Shown here: positions 1 through 5,494 of the stretch, one piece after another
How positions within the stretch are numbered: position 1 is the stretch's first letter
How the letters are laid out: each line of letters starts with the position of its first letter
Source of the DNA: Gammaproteobacteria bacterium
Lineage (GTDB): Bacteria; Pseudomonadota; Gammaproteobacteria; Chromatiales; Chromatiaceae
Assembly: GCA_006227775.1 (NCBI GenBank)
Contig: SBFV01000430.1
Coordinates: 1-7,242, forward strand
Length of the DNA stretch: 7,242 nucleotides
Direction: 5' to 3'
Made by a program: the position numbers and the translations under genes
The notes under the pieces: model-generated
What the model saw: only the letters and a program-made list of their open reading frames with translations
What the model was told of the DNA's origin: nothing
Database searches by the model: none

Positions 1-172
1 GATCCTCTGCGAGCCCAAGGCGGAGCGCTTCTGGGTGGAGCTGCCCATGGATGCCGCCAAGGCCTCCTGGGGACGTTACATGAGCCTGGAGGAGCTGGCG
101 GATCTGGTCGAGACCTTGCCGCCCGTCTTCGATCGGGAGAACCTGCCAGGATTGCAATACAAGCCCTGGTGA
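1..172 (+). CDS. C-terminal end of an unrecognised protein (5' truncated by window edge)
   Basis: An open frame enters from the left edge (first complete codon at base 2) and ends at TGA 170-172, giving 56 residues. It reads ILCEPKAERFWVELP at its start and ends GLQYKPW. The third codon positions are mostly G or C, as in the certain genes nearby, so I take it as the tail of a real gene. The tail is acidic and soluble-looking, with no membrane segment and a probable helix around SLEELADLVETL. I do not recognise the family and give no function. The gene converges on the hrpB remnant, whose old stop lies 17 nt away on the other strand. Confidence 0.6.
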   Translation, partial: ILCEPKAERFWVELPMDAAKASWGRYMSLEELADLVETLPPVFDRENLPGLQYKPW

Positions 173-187
173 CGCCTGCCGTCCGGC

Positions 188-203
188 CCTCACTGCCGTG
201 AGG
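188..203. other. Small perfect hairpin between convergent gene ends
   Basis: CCTCAC (188-193) and GTGAGG (198-203) form a perfect 6-bp stem around a TGCC loop. It begins 16 nt after the stop of the forward gene and overlaps the old stop region of the reverse hrpB remnant. No T-tract follows on either strand, so it is not a classical intrinsic terminator. It could still help end transcription between the two convergent genes. The call rests on base pairing alone. Confidence 0.3.
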
Positions 204-415
204 CGGCGGGGTGTCGTTGGGTTCCACCGGCCAGGGGCTCGGCGTTAGCCGGGTCCTCCGGCCAGGGGCACCCGGGTGGACTTGCCGGAGCCGGTGGGGG
301 CCTGGAACAGGGCGTGGCCGACGCGCAGGGCCGCCCGGAGCGGGTCCAGGACCGCGTTGATGGGCAGGGGCTGATCGAATCGCGGGGCGGGGGATCGCGC
401 CGGGAGGCTGCTCAA
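190..415 (-). pseudogene. hrpB: ATP-dependent helicase HrpB remnant, large internal deletion plus frameshift
   Basis: HrpB is a DEAH-type helicase of roughly 800 residues; only 226 bp remain here. The reverse-strand frame from TTG 415-413 has N-terminal HrpB features: LPINAVLDPLRAAL followed by the Walker A motif QAPTGSGKSTRVPLA. This frame then runs into TAA (247-245) after 56 residues. Directly at that point a second frame, offset by one base, reads WPEDPANAEP (264-235) and ends at TGA 192-190. This resembles the conserved C-terminal tail of HrpB (E. coli has a WPDDPAN-type tail). The simplest reading is a deletion of about 2.2 kb that fused the start of the gene to its end, with the junction in CCCTGGCC, near 260-267, a word plausible at both ends. 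The start overlaps the cbiX stop (TTGA), with AGGGAG (428-423) 7 nt upstream. The 56-residue peptide may still be translated but cannot be a helicase. Assignment of the N-terminal part is strong; the C-terminal part rests on a short motif. Confidence 0.85.
227..269. repeat. 12-bp direct repeat flanking a hairpin, at the hrpB deletion junction
   Basis: CCGGCCAGGGGC occurs at 227-238 and again, identically, at 258-269 (31-bp period). Bases 234-243 and 248-257 can fold into a 10-bp stem, including several G-T wobbles, around a GTTA loop. The right-hand copy covers the point where the N-terminal and C-terminal hrpB pieces meet. The left-hand copy lies in the C-terminal piece. The repeat may be coincidental in such GC-rich DNA, or it may be linked to the rearrangement. 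Confidence 0.5.
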
Positions 416-1248
416 GCCCCGGCTCCCTGGGTGGCCTCCCGGTAGCGCGAGGCAAGGATGTCAATCAGCCCCGGGTGGTCACCGACCAGGCCCGCCAGGT
501 GGATCGCCAGGTCGGGGCATTCCGCTTGGACGGTGGCTCTGATCTCCGCCAGGTCACCCCCGGGGCCGGCGTGGCGGCCGGCGAAGAGGAAGACCGGCAG
601 GACGAATACGGGGGTCTTGGCGTCCTCGCGCCCGAGACGGCGCAGGACTTCGATCAGGAGGTCGCCGTTGAAGTCGTACTGGGCCCCGGGGCGACGTTCC
701 ATGGCCGCCTCCTCCAGGCGGACGCCACCGGACAGCCGTGCCTTGAGGTCCGCCGCCAGCCAGCGCCGGGTGGCGTTCACCTGGGGGCTGGGGGAGCCGT
801 GGTCGACCATGACCAGGCGTCGGGGCTCCTGACCCGTCTCCCGCGCCGTGGTGGCGAGGCGATCGAGGAGGATGGCGGTAAGGCGGGGCTCGCCCTGGGG
901 AAGGGGGCAGAGGGGAGGCGCCAGATCCAGGGCGAAGGGACCCAGTTCGGCTTCCAGCCGCGTCGCCAGGGCGGGAATGCCCTCGGTCAGGGCGGCGCTG
1001 AGACCGAAGAAGAGGGGCAGGATCAGAAAGCGTCCGCCTCCGGCCAGCAGCCGGCTACGCAGCCAGGGCTCCAGGGTGGCGGCGGGCGAGCCATCGAGAC
1101 GGTCGCTGGGCACCTGAGCGGAATGGGCCAGGGACACTGGCTGGATGGGCCGACCCAGGCGCTCCCCCAGTCCCAGGGCCAGGGTCCGCAGGGCCCGGGT
1201 GGACTGGGGGCGCTTGGAGCCGTTGTCGAGGAGCAGGATCTCGCGCAC
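412..1248 (-). CDS. cbiX: CbiX-family sirohydrochlorin chelatase-like protein, two-domain
   Basis: This 278-residue protein has two tandem CbiX-type domains. CbiX enzymes insert cobalt (or iron or nickel in relatives) into sirohydrochlorin, in the cytoplasm, on the route to cobalamin or other tetrapyrroles. The C-terminal half carries the family signatures: VDHGS with His150, and LPVFLFAGRH with His226, the expected metal-binding pair. In the N-terminal half the matching positions are DNGS (Asn9) and LPLFFGLSAA (Ala86), so both histidines are lost and only one site should be catalytic. The start is GTG at 1248-1246, in line with LLLDNGS as the first beta-strand. It has no clear Shine-Dalgarno sequence and lies 21 nt after the ompA-like stop, in the same frame, so translation may depend on coupling. 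Its TGA overlaps the TTG of the hrpB remnant. No other cobalamin genes lie in the window, so the metal and pathway are inferred from the family only. Confidence 0.85.
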   Translation of the reverse strand: MREILLLDNGSKRPQSTRALRTLALGLGERLGRPIQPVSLAHSAQVPSDRLDGSPAATLEPWLRSRLLAGGGRFLILPLFFGLSAALTEGIPALATRLEAELGPFALDLAPPLCPLPQGEPRLTAILLDRLATTARETGQEPRRLVMVDHGSPSPQVNATRRWLAADLKARLSGGVRLEEAAMERRPGAQYDFNGDLLIEVLRRLGREDAKTPVFVLPVFLFAGRHAGPGGDLAEIRATVQAECPDLAIHLAGLVGDHPGLIDILASRYREATQGAGA

Positions 1249-1269
1249 GGGTGTCGGGGACGGCGCGCC

Positions 1270-2802
1270 TCAGGGTTCGAGGACGTAGATCTCCACCCGG
1301 CGGTTTTGGCTACGGCCGGCCTGGGACTCGTTGCTGGCGATGGGCCGTGCCTCGCCGATGCCGAGGGCGGTCAGGCGCTCGCCGGCGACGCCCCTTTGGA
1401 CCAGGGCCTCCATCACCGCCTCGGCGCGCTTTTGCGATAGGGCGAGATTGGTCTCGTCGCGCCCGGAGTTGTCGGTATGGCCTTCGATGCGGACCTTGAG
1501 CTCGGGGTACTCGACCAGGACGGTGGCGATCTGGTCCAGGCTGGGAATGTCGCCCGGGGGAAGGTCGGCCTTGGCGGTGCCGAAGCGCACCTCCCGTTCC
1601 GCCAGCGACAAGAGGATGCCGTTGTCGGTGGAGCGACCGCCCAGGGTGCTCAGGCGCTGATAGATGGCCTTGAGATGCGCGCGCGCATCCTCTTCGCTGG
1701 CCTTGACCTGGGCCAGTTCATCCGCCGCCTGGCGGCGCAGTTCTTCTTGCCGGGCGGTGGCCTTGGCTTCCAGGGCCGCCAGATCGGCCTTGGACTGGGC
1801 CTGGAGGGCTTCCAGGTCGGATTTGGACTTGGCTTGCAGGGCGGCGAGATCGGTTGCGAGGGCCGCGACCCGCTCCTGACCGGTCTTGACCGCCTGGGTC
1901 AGTTCGGCCTCCTTCGCGGCGGCGGAACGGGCCAGTTCGTCGAGCTGGGACTGTGTCCCCGCATGGGCCATCTCGGTGTGCTGGAGCTTACCCTGCAGAT
2001 CGAGGTGCTCGTCGCGCAGGGCAGCCAGGGCCTCGCGCTCCTGGGCCAGGGCGGCCGCCGTGGCCTCCAGCTTTTGGCCGGACGCCGCGAGCCCCTGCTG
2101 AAGTTCCGCGTTGAACGCCTGGGCGCTGGACAAGGACTGATTCAGGTTGGCCAGGTTGGCACGCTCCGTGTCCAGGGCCTGGCGGGTCTGGGTGAGTTCG
2201 GTCCCGGCGGCCTGGAGGCGCTGTTCCCAATCGGCCAGCAGGGCGGCTTTTTCGGGGTCGCTGCCCTCCAACAGGGTACGGAACTTGTCCACCTCGGCCG
2301 TGAGGTCCGCGGTGATGCGCTGGGCGTGGGCCTCGTGACTGGCGGCGGCCTCGGCGGCGGCTTGGTGCAGATGTTCGATATCCGCCTTGAGGGCGGCGAT
2401 GTGATCCGTGGCGCCTTGCAGGCGATGCTGGAGATCGGCCTCGACCTGCTTGGCCTGATCCCGCAACTGGGCGATGGTGGCCTCGTGGGCCTGCTGGTCG
2501 GCCTGCATTCGGGACTTGAGGTCCTCCTGGGCCTTGGCGGCGGCGTCCAGATCGCTTCGGAGTGAGGTTTCGCGGGCTTTATGCTCCTCCGCCTGGGCGC
2601 TCATCTGACTCTTCAGGCTGGCCTGTTCCGCCTGGGCCGCCGTCAGCGCCTGTTTCTGGGCGACGATTTCGGCCTTATGGCCGAGAATTTGCTGGTGCGT
2701 ATGTTTCTGGTGCCAGATCAGCAGGGCAGAGAGACCAATGGCGAGGATGCCCAGGAGCCAGAGCCAGGTGCGCATGGGCGAGGCGTCGGTAGGTTCAGAC
2801 AT
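1270..2802 (-). CDS. Membrane-anchored coiled-coil protein with C-terminal OmpA peptidoglycan-binding domain
   Basis: This 510-residue envelope protein has three parts. Residues 1-11 are a short cytoplasmic tail, and residues 12-30 (TWLWLLGILAIGLSALLIW) are one hydrophobic helix, probably an uncleaved inner-membrane anchor. Residues about 35-380 are Ala/Gln/Glu/Leu-rich with heptad character and almost no proline, which indicates a long coiled coil. Residues about 395-510 are an OmpA/MotB C-terminal domain: IEGHTDNSG, LSQKRAEAV, LGIGEARPIASN and NRRVEI. Asp444 and Arg459 have the 15-residue spacing of the pair that grips diaminopimelate in OmpA-type domains. The layout suggests a rod reaching from inner membrane to cell wall; the actual role is unknown. 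The ATG at 2802 is supported by AAGGAG (2816-2811) 8 nt upstream. The gene heads the reverse cluster and is followed 21 nt later by cbiX. Confidence 0.88.
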   Translation of the reverse strand: MSEPTDASPMRTWLWLLGILAIGLSALLIWHQKHTHQQILGHKAEIVAQKQALTAAQAEQASLKSQMSAQAEEHKARETSLRSDLDAAAKAQEDLKSRMQADQQAHEATIAQLRDQAKQVEADLQHRLQGATDHIAALKADIEHLHQAAAEAAASHEAHAQRITADLTAEVDKFRTLLEGSDPEKAALLADWEQRLQAAGTELTQTRQALDTERANLANLNQSLSSAQAFNAELQQGLAASGQKLEATAAALAQEREALAALRDEHLDLQGKLQHTEMAHAGTQSQLDELARSAAAKEAELTQAVKTGQERVAALATDLAALQAKSKSDLEALQAQSKADLAALEAKATARQEELRRQAADELAQVKASEEDARAHLKAIYQRLSTLGGRSTDNGILLSLAEREVRFGTAKADLPPGDIPSLDQIATVLVEYPELKVRIEGHTDNSGRDETNLALSQKRAEAVMEALVQRGVAGERLTALGIGEARPIASNESQAGRSQNRRVEIYVLEP

Positions 2803-2810
2803 CGTCTCCT

Positions 2811-2816
2811 CTCCTT
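2811..2816 (-). promoter_or_regulatory. Ribosome binding site of the OmpA-domain gene
   Basis: AAGGAG on the reverse strand lies 8 nt before ATG 2802-2800. It is the strongest Shine-Dalgarno match in the window and decides the start against the internal Met10 codon, which would remove only the tail before the membrane helix. Confidence 0.8.
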
Positions 2817-2953
2817 AAGTTTTCCGTGATTTTGCTCGGTCCTGCCGGGGGCTTAGGCAGGTAGGGTCAGTGTATCCCAAGCCTCGCCGGCGGACAGCCT
2901 TTATTGTTCGTCTGATCCACTCCGGTTCTCCGCTTTCCGGTTTGCGGTTGGGC

Positions 2954-2998
2954 GGGCGGAATAGAACCGGGAGGGCGGAATAGAACCGGGAGGGCGGA
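2954..2998. repeat. 19-bp tandem repeat, about 2.4 copies
   Basis: The unit GGGCGGAATAGAACCGGGA stands at 2954-2972 and, identically, at 2973-2991; a third copy starts at 2992 and matches for 7 bases. Each unit contains AGAACCGG, which can pair with CCGGTTCT at 2922-2929. The array lies between the two divergent genes, upstream of both. The copies are directly adjacent with no spacers, so this is not a CRISPR array. Confidence 0.85.
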
Positions 2999-3127
2999 GC
3001 CGGAAAAGGGATGGGCGAGGGCCGTCACGATGAACCCTGGTGGCGCTTCGATTTCGGTATGTCGGGGTCCATCCGGTCCGGCGGCCGTGATGACAGGGCC
3101 GCCACCGCCAGGCAAAATAAACCAGTT

Positions 3128-3144
3128 TGCCAAGTATCATGGCA
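3128..3144. promoter_or_regulatory. Possible operator: interrupted dyad upstream of potF
   Basis: TGCCA (3128-3132) and TGGCA (3140-3144) form a perfect 5-bp inverted repeat with a 7-bp centre, 65 bp before the potF start. The size and symmetry would suit a dimeric repressor or activator, but no regulator gene is present in the window and the dyad is short enough to arise by chance. Confidence 0.25.
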
Positions 3145-3209
3145 TCTCCCGCTCCACCCTCAAGAATCGAGCGGTTTTCTCAGCCGGCCCCACCCCAGGA
3201 CATACCGCC

Positions 3210-4313
3210 ATGCGCAAGTTCACCACCAAGCTCGCCTGGATAGCTATCATGCCATCCCTGGTTTTCCCACTCGTGGAAGGCGCGGCGGAAGAAGTCGTCC
3301 ACATCTATAACTGGAACGACTATTTCGCCGAGGACACCCTGTCGGGCTTTCAGGAACGCACCGGCGTCCGAGCGGTGCTGGACCTCTATGACAGCAACGA
3401 AATCCTCGATGCCAAACTGCTGGCGGGCTCCAGCGGCTATGACCTGGTGTTTCCCACGGCACGCCCCTTCGCCGGGCGCCAGATCAAGGCCGGTATCTAT
3501 CAACCCCTTGACAAGTCCAAGCTGCCGGGCCTGAAAAACCTCGACCCTGAAATTCTCAAGCCCCTGCAGGACATCGATCCGGGCAATCAGTACCTGGTGC
3601 CCTACATGTGGGGCACCACCGGGCTTGGCATCAACGTCGACAAGGTCAAGGAGGCACTGGGTGAGGTTCCCGATTCGAGCTGGTCCCTGGTCTTTGATCC
3701 GGAAAAGGCCAAGAAACTGGCTGGTTGCGGTCTGACCCTCGTTGACGATCCCACCGAGGTCTTCGCCGCCGCTCTGGTCTACCTGGGCAAGGACCCCAAC
3801 AGCCGGGACAAGAAAGACCTGGAGGCGGTGCAGAATCTGATCAGGGCGGTGCATCCCTATATCCGTTATTTCCACACCTCCCAGGTGATCACCGACCTGG
3901 CCAACGGCGATACTTGCGTCGCTCAGGGTTATTCCGGCGACGTCCTCCAGGCCCGGGACAAGGCCGAGGAGGCGGGTAATGGCGTCAAGGTGGCCTACCT
4001 GGTGCCCAAGGAGGGCGCGGTACTCTGGATCGACGTCATGGCGATCCCCAAGGATGCCCCCAACCCGATCCAGGGCCTCGCCTTCATCGAATATCTGCTC
4101 GATCCCAAGGTCATCGCCGCGGCCTCCAATTACGTCAACTATGCCAACCCCAATCTGGCGGCCACCGAGTTCCTCGACGAGGCGGTGCGACAGGACCCGG
4201 GGATCTATCCCTCCTCCGAGACCCGCGCCAAGTTGATCACGCTGGAGGAACCCACCGACAAGGAGACGCGGGAGCTCAATCGCATCTGGACCCGGCTCAA
4301 GGCCAATCGCTGA
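3210..4313 (+). CDS. potF: Periplasmic polyamine-binding protein, PotF/PotD family
   Basis: This 367-residue protein (E. coli PotF has 370) is the substrate-capturing part of a polyamine ABC importer. Residues 1-26 form a signal peptide (basic RKFTTK, hydrophobic core, likely cut after EGAA). The mature protein begins with the family hallmark HIYNWNDY. PotF-type pocket residues kept are Trp35, Asp37, Tyr38, Glu183, Asp244 and Asp275; Cys173 and Cys236 match the PotF disulfide. Differences from PotF are Tyr241 for Trp, Asp180 for Ala and Trp273 (WID) for Phe. The last two match PotD, so spermidine is a possible ligand. I chose ATG 3210 because it starts the signal peptide and has AGGA (3197-3200) 9 nt upstream; the frame is open back to 3030 but encodes nothing plausible. 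It is the first gene of the pot operon, 19 nt before potG. Function as polyamine binder is firm; the exact polyamine is inferred. Confidence 0.93.
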   Translation: MRKFTTKLAWIAIMPSLVFPLVEGAAEEVVHIYNWNDYFAEDTLSGFQERTGVRAVLDLYDSNEILDAKLLAGSSGYDLVFPTARPFAGRQIKAGIYQPLDKSKLPGLKNLDPEILKPLQDIDPGNQYLVPYMWGTTGLGINVDKVKEALGEVPDSSWSLVFDPEKAKKLAGCGLTLVDDPTEVFAAALVYLGKDPNSRDKKDLEAVQNLIRAVHPYIRYFHTSQVITDLANGDTCVAQGYSGDVLQARDKAEEAGNGVKVAYLVPKEGAVLWIDVMAIPKDAPNPIQGLAFIEYLLDPKVIAAASNYVNYANPNLAATEFLDEAVRQDPGIYPSSETRAKLITLEEPTDKETRELNRIWTRLKANR

Positions 4314-4332
4314 GCGGAGACGAGCCCGGCGG

Positions 4333-5475
4333 ATGGCACATTCCGACGCTCAAGGTCAGGCCCCCCTGGCGGTTTGGCAGGACCCGACCGCCAAGCCCTA
4401 TGTCCGGATCGAGGGGGTTAGCCGCCATTTTGGTGAGGTGCATGCCCTCAACGATGTCAGTCTCGACATTTACCAGGGGGAGTTCTTCTCCCTCCTGGGC
4501 GGTTCGGGGTGTGGCAAGACCACCCTGCTGCGCCTGCTCGCTGGCCTCGATACACCCACCCAGGGTCGTATCTGGATCGACGGCGTGGATGTCACCGACA
4601 TGCCGGCCTATCGCCGGCCGGTGAACATGATGTTCCAGTCCTATGCCCTCTTCCCGCACATGACCGTCGAGGCCAACGTCGAGTTCGGTCTGCGCCAGGA
4701 GAAGATGCCCAAGGTTGAGCGCGCCGAGCGGGTGGGCGAGATGCTCGACCTGCTGCACATCGGTGACCTGCGCAAACGGCGGCCGGACCAGATCTCCGGC
4801 GGCCAGCGCCAGCGCGTCGCGCTGGCCCGTTCCCTGGCCAAGCACCCCAAGCTGCTACTGCTGGACGAGCCGCTGGGGGCGCTGGACAAGAAGCTGCGGA
4901 CCCACACTCAATTTGAATTGGTCAAGCTCCAGGAGCGTATCGGCATCACCTTCGTCACCGTCACCCATGACCAGGAAGAGGCCATGACCATGTCCAGCCG
5001 CATCGCGGTCATGGACGCCGGTCAGATCATCCAGGTCGACACCCCGGGGGCCATCTACGAGTACCCCAACTCCCGGATGGTGGCGAGTTTCATCGGCTCG
5101 GTGAATCTCTTCGAGGGCAAGGTCTTCGGCCGCGAGGGCGACGATATCCTGGTGGCGGGGGATGACCGGCTGGTCATGCGGCTGCGCTGCCTGCAGCCCT
5201 TGTCCCTGGGTACGCCAGTCACCGTCGCCGTCCGGCCGGAGAAGATGCGCCTGTGTCCCGAGTGCCAGGGTCCGGGCGATAACCGGGTCGGCGGACGGGT
5301 GGAGGACATCGCCTATCTGGGCAATGTTTCCATCTTTCACGTCCGCGTATCGCCAAAACAGCTCGTTACCATGACCATGGCCAACACCCAACCCCGCACC
5401 GAGCAAGTGCTGACCTGGGGCCAGGAGGTGACCATGACCTGGTCGGCGGTCTGCGGCGTGGTCCTGACGGAATGA
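4333..5475 (+). CDS. potG: Polyamine ABC transporter ATP-binding protein PotG
   Basis: This 380-residue cytoplasmic ATPase (E. coli PotG has 377) drives polyamine import through PotH-PotI. All nucleotide-binding motifs are intact: Walker A GGSGCGKT (56-63), Q-loop Gln102 in MMFQSYALFPHMT, signature ISGGQRQR (154-161), Walker B LLLLDEP (174-180), D-loop GALD and switch His212 in VTHDQEEAM. Residues about 245-380 are the regulatory TOBE-type domain typical of the CUT1/polyamine ATPases, with VAVRPEKMRL and a C-terminal beta-rich stretch. The first 22 residues are a family-like variable extension. The ATG at 4333 has only a distant GGAG (4316-4319, 13 nt). The gene starts 19 nt after potF and ends 19 nt before potH, so it is co-transcribed with both. 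PotA is a close paralogue, but the potFGHI order favours PotG. Confidence 0.94.
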   Translation: MAHSDAQGQAPLAVWQDPTAKPYVRIEGVSRHFGEVHALNDVSLDIYQGEFFSLLGGSGCGKTTLLRLLAGLDTPTQGRIWIDGVDVTDMPAYRRPVNMMFQSYALFPHMTVEANVEFGLRQEKMPKVERAERVGEMLDLLHIGDLRKRRPDQISGGQRQRVALARSLAKHPKLLLLDEPLGALDKKLRTHTQFELVKLQERIGITFVTVTHDQEEAMTMSSRIAVMDAGQIIQVDTPGAIYEYPNSRMVASFIGSVNLFEGKVFGREGDDILVAGDDRLVMRLRCLQPLSLGTPVTVAVRPEKMRLCPECQGPGDNRVGGRVEDIAYLGNVSIFHVRVSPKQLVTMTMANTQPRTEQVLTWGQEVTMTWSAVCGVVLTE

Positions 5476-5494
5476 TTTTTTTGGGCTTGCCCTC
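5476..5494 (+). other. potG-potH spacer with T7 run and GGGCTTGCCC palindrome, no clear RBS
   Basis: The 19-nt spacer opens with seven T (5476-5482), followed by GGGCTTGCCC (5483-5492), which can fold as a GGG/CCC stem with a CTTG loop immediately before the potH ATG. No Shine-Dalgarno match is present. The T-run precedes the stem, so it is not a forward intrinsic terminator. It may lower or couple translation of potH. Confidence 0.45.

Larger units (their letters stand above)
2803..3209. other. Divergent intergenic region between the OmpA-domain gene and potF
   Basis: These 407 bases separate two divergent transcription units and should hold both promoters. On the reverse strand, TACACT (2874-2869) is a fair -10 candidate, with CTGTCC (2897-2892) as a poor -35 at 17-bp spacing. 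CCTGCC (2841-2846) and GGCAGG (2856-2861) form a 6-bp hairpin that would lie in the OmpA-gene leader. A 19-bp tandem repeat occupies 2954-2998. CCGGTTCT (2922-2929) is complementary to AGAACCGG in both repeat units. GGCGGCC (3080-3086) and GGCCGCC (3097-3103) form a 7-bp hairpin upstream of potF. I find no good sigma-70 or sigma-54 match for potF. Open frames crossing this region have mixed codon use and no recognisable protein, so I call no gene here. Confidence 0.5.

Noticed and set aside
475..1440. Forward open frame of 321 codons across cbiX
   Set aside because: Antisense shadow; it crosses the boundary between two well-supported reverse genes and encodes a low-complexity Gly/Gln-rich sequence.
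1477..2565. Long forward open frame of 362 codons inside the OmpA-domain gene
   Set aside because: It is an antisense shadow produced by the repetitive, GC-rich coiled-coil codons; its product is a Gly/Leu/Gln-rich string without domains, and the reverse gene is unambiguous.
2954..2998. Tandem repeat as a CRISPR array
   Set aside because: Copies are directly adjacent with no spacers, the unit is 19 bp, and there are no cas genes.
2867..3140. Two overlapping reverse-strand small frames upstream of the OmpA-domain gene (88 and 79 codons)
   Set aside because: Codon third positions are mixed, unlike the strongly G/C-ended real genes; they run through the tandem repeat and resemble no known protein. 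One has a GGGAG 5 nt before its ATG (3140), so a small gene is not fully excluded.
3030..3209. Sixty-codon N-terminal extension of potF starting at ATG 3030
   Set aside because: It would bury the signal peptide inside the protein, is Pro/Gly-rich without any family similarity, and contains the hairpin and dyad; ATG 3210 has an RBS and gives the normal PotF length.
5476..5492. T7 run and palindrome as a transcription terminator between potG and potH
   Set aside because: The T-run comes before the stem on the operon strand, the stem is only 3-4 bp, and potH and potI must be transcribed from the same operon.
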